A stretch of DNA of 64,000 nt from Diprion similis (lineage: Eukaryota > Arthropoda > Insecta > Hymenoptera > Diprionidae). Positions within the stretch are counted from its first letter, which is position 1. Each line of letters starts with the position of its first letter. The stretch is taken from contig NC_060110.1 of the NCBI RefSeq assembly GCF_021155765.1, positions 12,523,501 to 12,587,500 of the forward strand, in the 5' to 3' direction. Made by a program: the position numbers and the translations under genes. Of this stretch, positions 52,601-60,008 are shown piece after piece. The notes beneath the pieces were generated by a model, which saw only the letters and a list, made by a program, of their open reading frames with translations, was not told where the DNA came from and ran no database searches.

Positions 52601-55600
52601 CCGACAGACTTTTACATAAATTAATTGAATAATGCGAAAATATAAGCCAGAGATTCAAGGGTAAACCAAATTGTAGATGGAAAAAGGCCCTCTACTGTAT
52701 AACTAAATATCAAGGCTGCACGAAAGTCTAACGGAATTCGGCAGGAATATACGCGTTCGGCACTAAAAAAAGGGGGGAAAAAATTATCAAACATCTAAAA
52801 CAGTGAAAAATAAAATGTAAAAAATACTCTACACGGTCTGATTATTTGACCTCTGATTCGTTACCCATTCTTCACACCATTCGATGCGATACCGATATCA
52901 GCTGTGGTACACATTGGGCGGAAGAACACGAAAAATCAAGATCCTATCTGGCACTGGCTAATGCAGGTAGCGTGCGAACTATACAGGTAAAAATATTGAC
53001 GTTCAACTATAATATCTGTGCCAGGGCGTAAAGTCTGGGTAAGACGAAGGTGAAGAATGAAGTTAACATGATTCTGTTGAATATATGCCACATTTTCAGA
53101 AGAAATGAAAAAGCAAGAACAATTCAAAGAGGTGATACGAAAATACGTAAGCTCGTTAATCTGTATAGTCAACCTGATAATTCAATCTCAACTGATTTGG
53201 CAGGCATGCATTAAATCAAGCACGAAGATTATTTCAAAATTTGTCGCAGCTAATTTGGAGAAAGATGAGCATCACTCCAACTCGCAAATTCAAGCAATTA
53301 GTGTTATCTCGTTAATCATATCAGCGCGGGTAGAGCAGCACGAGTCGCGGAGAGCAAAGCGAACAGAGAGATAGAGATGAAGAGGTAGGGAGAGTGAGAT
53401 GGAAATGGGGAGATAGATAGAGAGAGAGAAAGTGTGTGTGTGACGCGCCGTGTGGAAGAAACATACTACAAATTTGCACCCTCAGTGTGAGAATTAGTTG
53501 ATAATTTGTTCCCCACGCTGCCGCACTGTGCCGCTTACTCCGGTCCAGTTGAGAAACCACAGGAACCGAGATGAACCCACAGGAATCCCCGCGGCTATTC
53601 GTAATCCATTCAGTTTTGTCAGACTTCAATTTCACCCTCGACACACGTAGACGTAGTCGCGCCCATACTGCGTGGTACATCTGGGACCTTTGGATATCCC
53701 GAATGGATTCAAGTTGGTCACGATTCTCCGAGTTTCTAGTTAACGCTGTCTGAAATCGGTATTTGGCATTGCGACGATCTGAATACAGAAGTTGTGCAAG
53801 GGATGCATGGCGCCACGTTATGTGCCGGAAGTCAGGAGTTTGGTGATTGGATATGAACCGTGGTTAATGCAGCTGTTGTGTTTAGTCTGGATTACTCGAG
53901 CATGCTCAACTGCTGCGTAATCAGTCCCGATAAATCCAATAACGCATGCAGTCGAACTATCGTAACCAACTTTCGCAGCTGAAGGGGAACGGGAATTCAG
54001 ATCTGCAGTATCGATCAGCAATGCTGTGGCACCCTCGGAAGTGCAGCTGCAGATGCTTCCGCCATGTTGGTGGTGCTTAACGACTGAATCGTCAGCCAAA
54101 GTCTGCGTTCAGTTGTTTTCTTAGCTATCTGGGTGATGCAGTGTCAGAAAAAAAAAATTCTCGCCTAAGGGTCAGCCAATTTCATTTATCCATATACCGT
54201 AAACCATTTGGTTTTTAAAACTCTTTTTCATTTGATTGTCGACTTTGAGATAAGATTTTTCTAAACTGTTCCGCATCTCATTTCCGGATATTTTCTCTGA
54301 GTTTTAAATAAACTACGATTTTTTATAAAACGGCGAGGCAGTTGGTCGTATTGATTAAATGGTACCAGAAAGACTTGACGACGGTTTTTCGCGAGCTAAG
54401 TTACAGACGACTGCAGGTGATGCTAGAAATGGTGAGCTGTCGTGAAATTTCACCGGCAGGTATATACCTAATACTTTTATTATATGGGAAATAAAATTTT
54501 CTACAGGAAAATCAGCGGTATTACCTACCAATAACGGCTATGAGATAATTACGCATAAAGGGAAGCGGTATGAATAAATACCGTGCATAAAGCGTATATT
54601 TGTCGATTGTTATTGAACTTGAAACAGGAAATTATGGTTTTCGCGTTAAATTGATGGCTTTTCGCTAAACATCGGTCTCGTTATACCCTTCAGGTACCAG
54701 AGTAACGAATCATATCCGTAAAATCAAATATTAACGAAGTCAAGATGATATAGGTGTACGATACATAGGTATGTGTATAAATAGAGTGAGCTGCCATTTC
54801 AGACAAGTTAAATATTCTCTCTCTCATTCTCTCTCTCTCTCTCTCTCTGCAAAAGCTAGGCGCTGCTGGTAAGCCAATGCTTGACGTAGCGATAAAATAA
54901 TGGATTTTGATGCCTCATGCTACATTGTACAGCCCTGAGGCCCTTGTGTGGAGGGAATCACAATGTGGTGTGTGCATTCGAACGAGGTATATAGTTATAT
55001 ACAGCGTATCGACTTTCGTGTCTGAACGCTCGTGATAAGGGCAAAATTTCTAAGCACTTCACTCCTGGATGTTATGTTCATTACATCCACTGCCCAGGGC
55101 AACAAACTACACGCGCAACGATGCGATGTTATTGACATGATGTTAAATCGAGCCCGGTTTAGGGCGGAGAGGTCTTCAACGGTACAATTACGCTTTTGAA
55201 TCAGTTGAAATGAAAGAACGGATTTCCAACGTTTTGGTGAAAATTGATAATGGAAGGGGATTTGCGGTGGGGTCTGTTTACTCGTACTTCGATTTTCACC
55301 GTGAAAATTTGAAACGAACTCCTCCAATTAGGCTTATGGTCGTAAAAATATTTCAAGGCGACGAAGAAAATTATCCCGTCGTTTCCGCGGTAAAAGTAAT
55401 TTCGAGTTTTTAATAAAATTACGGAATTTCCCACGGAGTTAAAGTAAGGTAAAGTGAGTTCTTTGGGACACAAGTTACCCGACAAGATTCTCATCCAAGA
55501 CACGTTTAAATATTAACAAACCCATTTAAATATTAAGTACCGCCACGCTCTCCTCCTTTTTCAATCTCCAAACGCTTATATATACGTCAGGCGTCGCGGG

Positions 55601-57877
55601 AGTTAGTGACAGAAGAGAAAAAAAATAATGGTAAGCTTGTCGTTGAGTACGTATTTAATGAGACGGTTTTTCGATCAGAGAACGAGAGTAACGTTTAAAT
55701 TTTAGAACTTCATCGACACACACTTATGTTACAGTCCGAAGTATACAATTTATGTTCAAAGACACTTGCGCAACCTCTTTTTTCAATTTTTTTCAATTTA
55801 TAAAACACATGTAACATTCGTAAACGAAGTTTCAATAAAAGTGTGTGTCGGAATGAAAAAAATTTGTCGATACTCTTCTTCGAAATGTTTCTCTTTCATG
55901 TGATGAAAATTCAAGGGTCGGTAAATCGAATTCATGACAGCTTGTACCAGACCAGCGTGTTGGCAAGACGTTTTGTGGCCAAGGGGAGCGTATGCGAATA
56001 CAGCGGATACCTTCCGTTCCTGTGATTCAATACCGCGGCAGAATTTTTGTAAATCACTACGCGGCGGGATTTTCATTTCCGAGTTGGTCGGTCGCGTCGC
56101 TCCCTCGCGGCGATATAATGTTGCATCTATGCCATTAAATATCGGGCTATAAAACAATCCGGCGCCAACACCACCTTCGGTTATAACTCTGGATTCGGCC
56201 CACGGAGCGTGGCGCTTGGCGACGTCTGGGGGGCGTCGGGGCGCCGCCGGTTAAAGGATGGGCGGGTGGATAAGGGGGATTCATGGGGTGAGAACCGGAA
56301 CGAGGGTCGCCGCCGCGACGTCTATTAGAGAGAGAGGCGCTTAACAAACTGCTGAACTCACACCCACGGGATTTTATCCCCACTTAATGGAGTCCTCGAG
56401 GATACGCACGCAGATTCCCGCCAAATCTTTGGCTCAGAAATTATTAGGGATTGCTACGCCCTCTAATTTTCACCCGCGAGGACTAACCCAACTCCTGCGA
56501 GAGGAGATACGGGCTCAGAGAGCTTCGGTCCGTCGGGTAAATTAAACTTTTAAAAATATATACATCTTTATATACCCTATATACCCCTATACATGTCGAC
56601 GTGCCCTTAACTGAATGGAAAACGAGATGAAAGACCGAGGGATTAAAAATATATAGTACCTATCCTAGCCTCTGCTTAAGATAAGGTTGATTATATGCTA
56701 AACGCAAAATACTTCATACACGCATGGAAAGTTTCCCGTCAAGATCTCGTGTTATAAGTACTGCAATGGTAACTTTACCGAAGTATCGTTAACAAAGTTT
56801 TCTGAAGCCTCATATATCCTCTTGCATGATACGTTCTTCTATCAGGACGAACGTTTAATAAAGATTATTTCATTTTTTACCGGACATGGTTACGAATTTT
56901 TTTTTCAGCTTTATTGATATTATTTTTTACTAGAAACTCTTTTCGTTCGTCTCGGGTGATAAAGAAATCCTTCTCGCATGTACTCAACCAAATTGATTTC
57001 CAACTCTGTTCACTTCATTCGTGTTGTAACGTTTCTAGCGGTGAAAACTTCGCCGCATCTTTTATAATCCTAACTCGGATTTTTTGTGGCCAGGGTATAT
57101 TATACGCTTTAATTAAGTACTCGGAGTGAGACCAGAGGAAATGTTATAACAAAAAGTGGAAGATAACGAAAGAAGGTAAATATAAAAATTTGTTGTTGGC
57201 GCGAGTTGAACTCTACTTATGAAACTTTGAAGCCGTCGTTAAAATGGAAGAGCGTGAAAATACACAGAGTGCACTCGATCCTATTTCCAGCCTTTCCAAT
57301 TGCGACAAGTGGGATTTGATCCTGTTTTCGCATCGATTTGCAGCGCAGTAAGTAACCACTTCCTGCAAGATGCAGCCACGCGTGATGAGAAACACAAACA
57401 AACTAAATGAGCAGGAGAAATGATGACTCGACAGAACCTGAGGTATAATATTAGTGCAGACTACGAAGATGTTTCCTGGGTAACCGAACAATTACCAAAG
57501 ATAATCAAAAAATTATCGCGGGATAAAAATCAGCAGTCACGAGCAGTATTCAAACTCCACCTGAAACTTTTCTGTGCAATCAGTTATAATAAAAGCATCA
57601 TTAGCAATTGAACGTTGATTATTAACAAATCGCTCTCATTGTATGACAAATGGCATCTTGCGGATGAGTATATTTTTTATTAGCTGAAAATTGGAAAAGA
57701 TGTAATTTGTTATCGTTATGTATCCCCATTCGCAGTTCATAGAGGATACGAAAAATGATGTGAAATCTTTCGCTCGTACCTTGTAGAGACCAAGATCCTC
57801 GACGATGCAGGTGAAGGTGGCCTCACGACCAACGGAAACGGTCAGATTATCCAAAGGCTTTCCAAACTTGGGCAAAA
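28823..57877 (-). CDS. DIP-type neuronal Ig cell-surface protein (lachesin-like), 5' partial
   Basis: Seven exons join in frame, in transcript order: 57877..57780, 44475..44268, 38325..38167, 34005..33877, 33184..33047, 30904..30755, 29082..28823. They encode 379 residues plus one split codon, then a stop. The protein has three Ig domains, with Cys pairs C23/C84, C127/C178 and C221/C277 in visible-residue numbering, and a C-terminal hydrophobic tail typical of GPI attachment. Hallmarks of the Dpr-interacting protein family are VDTQTILTI, GWYMCQVNTDPM, VPPDILDYPTSTDMVVREGSN, YLCIASNGVPP and CVAKNALGETEGTIKL. In Drosophila, DIPs on neuronal surfaces bind Dpr proteins through Ig1 and guide synaptic partner choice. 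Lachesin itself lacks the VDTQTIL and NTDPM motifs, so DIP is the better name; the subtype is not assigned. The signal-peptide exon is missing from the part I could trace. All introns have GT..AG ends. Confidence 0.9.
29083..30754 (-). other. DIP intron between Ig3 and the C-terminal exon
   Basis: 1.67 kb, bounded by GTAAGT donor and CAG acceptor. No further exon was seen. The interior contains A-rich simple sequence near 29638..29662. An alternative C-terminal exon, known in some Ig-superfamily genes, cannot be excluded but none was recognised. Confidence 0.6.
30755..30904 (-). CDS. DIP gene exon: second half of Ig3
   Basis: 150 nt between acceptor TTACAG (30905..30910) and donor GTAAGT (30754 downward). 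It encodes residues 245-293, including MMQLTIRAVQSQDLGTFKC with the F-strand Cys C277 and the DIP signature VAKNALGETEGTIKL. Its split first codon (Asp) joins exactly to the exon at 33047..33184. The frame reads straight into the intron if unspliced, which explains why the open stretch looks longer than the exon. Confidence 0.92.
30905..33046 (-). other. DIP intron within Ig3
   Basis: 2.14 kb intron with GTTAGT donor and a pyrimidine-rich TTACAG acceptor. It contains a 20-bp perfect palindrome and TA repeats at 31579..31641. No exon or other gene was recognised. Confidence 0.6.
31579..31641. repeat. AT palindrome next to (TA)n repeat
   Basis: A perfect 20-bp palindrome (ATATAACTATATAGTTATAT, 31579..31598) sits just before a pure TA run (31607..31635) that continues imperfectly to 31641. 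Such sequence can form cruciforms and is prone to length change. Confidence 0.85.
33047..33184 (-). CDS. DIP gene exon: first half of Ig3
   Basis: 138 nt, acceptor TTTCACAG and donor GTTAGT. It encodes F198 (split) to D244 (split): PPKVWVGNQLEGVYEGQTVT, then C221 (B-strand Cys), then PRPITYWTRPTNEIISN. The PP at the domain start and NQL/YW are typical of DIP Ig3. It joins in phase to the Ig2 exon upstream and to the exon at 30755..30904 downstream. Confidence 0.93.
33185..33876 (-). other. Short DIP intron between Ig2 and Ig3
   Basis: 692 bp, the shortest intron of the gene, with GTACGT donor and CACAG acceptor. Nothing else recognised. Confidence 0.7.
33877..34005 (-). CDS. DIP gene exon: second half of Ig2
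   Basis: 129 nt found by reading the - strand directly; it has no upstream Met and overlaps longer meaningless frames. Acceptor ATCCAG and donor GTACGTAC. It encodes residues 156-197: a short loop, then ELEIVRVSRRHMG, C178 in YLCIASNGVPP, and TVSKRIVLIVH. IASNGVPP(S/T)VSKRI is one of the best-conserved stretches of DIP Ig2. It starts with two bases completing A155 and ends with one base of F198, fitting both neighbours exactly. The residue after HMG is Pro (P175), where DIPs usually have Ala. Confidence 0.93.
34006..38166 (-). other. DIP intron within Ig2
   Basis: 4.16 kb with GTATGA donor and ATCCAG acceptor. It contains an AT-rich repeat-like element (35199..35490). Several open frames on both strands (for example 37474..37848 on +) resemble no known protein and lack splice-consistent partners. 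Confidence 0.6.
35199..35490. mobile_element. Possible AT-rich MITE-like element
   Basis: A roughly 290-bp AT-rich block starts with ACTGTTAAAAATTT and ends with TTTTTTTTTACAGT, a short imperfect terminal inverted repeat. The interior repeats variants of ACAATTTAGTAAATTC and TTTGTAAATT. No target-site duplication is clear and there is only one copy in the window, so the call rests on shape alone. Confidence 0.35.
38167..38325 (-). CDS. DIP gene exon: first half of Ig2
   Basis: 159 nt, acceptor TTGCAG and donor GTATGA. It encodes residues 103-154: PPDILDYPTSTDMVVREGSN, VTLRC (C127), then ATGTPTPSVTWRREDGNPI and a short variable loop. This block is the DIP family signature for the start of Ig2. 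N122 (NVT) is a potential N-glycosylation site. Its first two bases complete V102 from the previous exon. Confidence 0.94.
39418..39436. repeat. Poly(T) run
   Basis: Nineteen consecutive T on the + strand. It could be the remnant tail of a retroposed sequence on the - strand, but no body of such an element was recognised next to it. Confidence 0.7.
40400..40429. repeat. A-rich run
   Basis: About 30 bp of almost pure A interrupted by G, on the + strand. Simple low-complexity sequence. Confidence 0.7.
40975..41028. repeat. Imperfect (GCCTTC)n hexanucleotide repeat
   Basis: Seven to nine units of GCCTTC with substitutions (GCTTTC, GCCGTC). In one frame it reads as Ala-Phe repeats and so inflates a 220-codon frame that has no other protein-like character. 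Confidence 0.85.
41196..41221. repeat. (GT)n microsatellite
   Basis: Tandem GT with one GGG interruption, 26 bp. On the - strand (the sense strand of the DIP gene) it reads as CA repeats. Confidence 0.85.
42009..42419 (+). CDS. Orphan reading frame inside DIP intron, possibly decayed
   Basis: An ATG-started frame of 136 codons on the strand opposite to the DIP gene. From about residue 20 the composition looks protein-like rather than repetitive: charged helical stretches (WEEYVKNRDRFEKRKALFF), scattered Cys, Tyr and His, and AT-biased codons. I do not recognise the family. A second frame on the same strand stays open from just before the stop to 42505 and carries a hydrophobic stretch (NLVICYVIFLYIL), as if one protein had been broken by a frameshift near 42390..42415. 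It could be a fragment of a virus-derived or transposon gene, a retrocopy, or chance. No promoter or intron is evident. Confidence 0.3.
   Translation: MRLYGSERTFAIRDAKNREIYVNEPSLMGPGGCNGVFDRYANACWEEYVKNRDRFEKRKALFFRAVLSHYPTENVHVLNHEMLRMNYSACKLLPNLSSKFNQIYEKSPNKLRKYESLDTLYQKSYSQHFMSFYLIL
43901..44219. repeat. Long foldback (about 155-nt arms, ~10-nt loop)
   Basis: Left arm 43901..44052 and right arm 44062..44219 are reverse complements over almost their whole length. Blocks such as GTCGATTTCGACG, CATTCTATACACA, CATTCCAACACATTTT and GCAGAAGTAC are preserved between diverged stretches. The loop is only about 10 nt, so there is almost no unique interior, unlike a typical MITE. No coding frame is present. 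It ends 48 nt from the donor of the DIP exon 44268..44475 and would be transcribed in that intron as a long double-stranded hairpin. Confidence 0.85.
44268..44475 (-). CDS. DIP gene exon: second half of Ig1
   Basis: 208 nt, acceptor TTTTAG and donor GTGAGTAC. It encodes residues 33-101: VAWLRVDTQTILTI, HVITKNHRIAV, WSLHIRDTRETDRG, WYMCQVNTDPM (C84) and GFLDVV. The VDTQTIL, HVIT and NTDPM motifs separate DIPs from lachesin and from Dprs. In DIP structures the Ig1 face including these strands contacts the Dpr partner. It starts in phase 0 after the preceding Lys codon and ends with one base of V102. Confidence 0.95.
47822..47845. repeat. (GA)n microsatellite
   Basis: About eleven GA units. One of several purine-rich tracts in the large DIP intron. 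Confidence 0.85.
48055..48187. repeat. Purine-rich tract with GA repeats
   Basis: Roughly 130 bp in which the + strand is overwhelmingly A and G, including GAGAGAGAGACAGAGAAGG. In the DIP transcript this is a long polypyrimidine tract. It also generates a serine/leucine-rich false reading frame on the - strand. Confidence 0.7.
51284..51339. repeat. 7-bp minisatellite (CTTCCAC x 8)
   Basis: Eight contiguous 7-mers: four CTTCCAC, two CTTCCAT, two CTTCCAC. The block then decays into further CT-rich sequence. Because 7 is not a multiple of 3, it stays open in several frames and creates false coding signals of 115 to 172 codons on both strands. Confidence 0.95.
53340..53444. repeat. Purine-rich tract ending in (GT)n
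   Basis: About 100 bp dominated by GA, with GATA and GAGA units, ending in GTGTGTGTG. Similar in kind to the tracts at 47.8 and 48.1 kb in the same intron. Confidence 0.75.
54816..54848. repeat. (CT)n microsatellite
   Basis: CT repeat with one CATT interruption. It is oriented opposite to the GA tracts at 47.8 and 53.4 kb. Confidence 0.85.
57780..57877 (-). CDS. DIP gene exon: first half of Ig1
   Basis: 98 nt, acceptor TTGCAG and donor GTACGA. After two bases of a split codon it encodes residues 1-32 of the visible protein: LPKFGKPLDNLTVSVGREAT, FTC (C23, B-strand Cys) and IVEDLGLYK. A start of this type (P.F...L.N.TV..GR.A.F.C.V..LG.YK) is characteristic of DIP Ig1. N10 (NLT) is a potential N-glycosylation site. 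The preceding exon must end with one base of a codon completed by TT and should carry the signal peptide. Confidence 0.93.
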
Positions 57878-58960
57878 CTGCAACAGAGAATGAAAAAGTC
57901 TCATCACAACACCAAGAGTGACCGAATAATTGAAATGAGAGGAAAATGTTCGAGTCTGAAGAAGGATAATTATACTCTATGGAGGACATAATGCCACTCG
58001 TTAATCAAAGTATGTATTCCTATCAGCCAATGCACGGAGGAATCTTGATGTAGGTCCACAGTGACTAATTATACGTAATGAATATATATTCGTTTGTTGT
58101 TTTGTGTAGCAGGGAATCTTGTGAAATAGCCTTCATTCCTTGGCGCAGCTGTGAAGATGACGAAGAGCTTGCGTGCCCTAGCCGCAGTCTATTATTTCCC
58201 GACGACGCCGCGACGCCGTCGAACTACGTGCCCTTCCCTCGACGGCACGCTCCGTTTACGCGATACGAATTTTCTGGATTATTCACACCGATTTATCCGA
58301 TGGTCACGCGCCGTCGTGAACTACGACCTCTGCAACGCGTGGCTACGCCAGGACCTCCCGATTCTCAATGCGCGATTTTAGTAATCGCGAGGAATTAGCT
58401 CAGATGCATCTTTGTTCATTTTTATTGATTTTTGTCAAATATATCCTGGTTCAAATATGCTTGCTCAAATTCGCACAATGCCTCATTCGTTAAATCTGTA
58501 AAAACTACAAAACGTACGCCACGATTGTGATGTTGAAACTTTATCCGTTCAAATTAATTAAAACACAAATTTCTTCCAACAGTTGTAGAAATCACAGAAG
58601 CAATAAGGAAATGGCTTGAAGATAAATGTTCTTTGACGTATCGGTGATCATATTTCAACTCAGCTAAAAAAAAGAAAGCGGAAAAAAGTAAACTTGTTCT
58701 TTGCAGAATTATGTTGAACCGCACTTATCGTGCTGTACTCTAATCCCTTCGTCGACGCGATACGAAGCGTAACTCTGCAGGCAATGTTCTGCGCCAAGTA
58801 TATAAGCAGCGGGTATTGCCAAAATGGTATACATATATAGAAGCGCGAAGCACTTGTTGTCAGCAGTTGCAGGTGAGTAGCTGTGTCAGAGACGACGATC
58901 AATCGCTGAAATATGCATCTGTGTTGAAATAGTTCCGCGAATTGCTTAACCCGACACTAC

Positions 58961-59109
58961 AAGGTAAGTGACCAGTTATTGACCCTTTTATTTTCCAAAA
59001 TGATAAATTTACAGCACAAATTTTGAATTTCTCGATGATCTCGGTAATTTTACAACTAAGTATCAAACAGATACAACCAAAAAAGGTCAATAACTGGTAC
59101 ACTTACCTT
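58961..59109. mobile_element. 149-bp terminal-inverted-repeat element
   Basis: Left terminus 58961..58988 (AAGGTAAGTGACCAGTTATT...) and right terminus 59081..59109 match as inverted repeats of 28-29 bp, with one indel and one further mismatch. The interior is AT-rich and non-coding. This is the form of a short non-autonomous DNA transposon (MITE). A target-site duplication is not clear by eye. Confidence 0.65.
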
Positions 59110-59991
59110 ACGACTGGGAATTCCGTACCCCAATTCCGTGGATATTTCCACACGTTTGTTACATGTACCACAAGAGTGTAGCAGTGATTGAATATTTTTC
59201 GCCGATGACACGAGCATCTCCACAAAAGATTTCCAAGAGCTATTTCCCCGGTACTTCGAGCGAGCCTACTAGGCGTCCTCTGGTTCGTCGAGGCTTTTAA
59301 TATAAATACACGACGGGTCCGAAAATGGCATCGCGTCTTTGAATGGAATGACCAGTGGCCATTCACGTCCCTAATATATGAGCACCTATACAAACATGCG
59401 TCTACTTCGTCCACTCTCGAGAAGGGATGCGGCCCACCCCCTCCCCCCTGAAACCCCGACGTTAGAAGCCCGAGAGTAAAAGTTGAGCGGTAGATTTTCC
59501 GTCAGAATAAGCCGGGTATCCGGACCCACGGCGCTACCACTTGTGGGACAATCTTTTTCCCCGTTGTCCAGCCGACGACGTTTCCCACCCCTCACCCCCC
59601 TCGGTGGAGAACATGAGTCTCGACTCGTGCTTCGGGAACACGCATTACGAGTAGTTCACTGCGATCGGTAACTAATGGCCAGAGTTGAGGGGCGTAGGAA
59701 GGGGGCTGGAGGTTGGGGGTGCGGGAGGGTGGAAGTAGTGCGAGATAGAGCCATTGTTGGCTGGATCGCTGGCTGCTTGGCAAAGTTGAGATAACAACAC
59801 AGCCGGCAGGCAGTTAACACTCACTAACTGTATATTTATGGAAGTAGGCTCAGGCGGCGGTCTGATTCTCGTTAAATTTATCTCACACATCTATATTATA
59901 CAGCTCTTATATTTATCTCTCTTATTTGCAGAACCGGTGTTACTCTCAACCTAAAGCCGGAGTCCCGCACGTCACGGAGGAACCTCCACGC

Positions 59992-60008
59992 AGGTAGGTA
60001 GGTACATA
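59992..60008. repeat. (GTAG)n short tandem repeat
   Basis: Four units of GTAG/AGGT in a row. Short simple repeat. Confidence 0.6.

Larger units (their letters stand above)
44476..57779 (-). other. 13.3-kb DIP intron splitting Ig1
   Basis: Phase-0 intron between the two halves of Ig1, the largest seen in this gene. Donor GTACGA, acceptor TTTTAG. It carries several purine/pyrimidine-biased tracts and a 7-mer minisatellite, listed separately. Open frames inside are short, conflicting or built on repeats, and no nested gene is supported. Confidence 0.6.

Noticed and set aside
54776..54804. TATAAATA followed by a TCAG initiator on +
   Set aside because: The spacing is slightly short for insect promoters, and no gene on + lies downstream before the DIP exons. 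Likely chance in AT-rich DNA.
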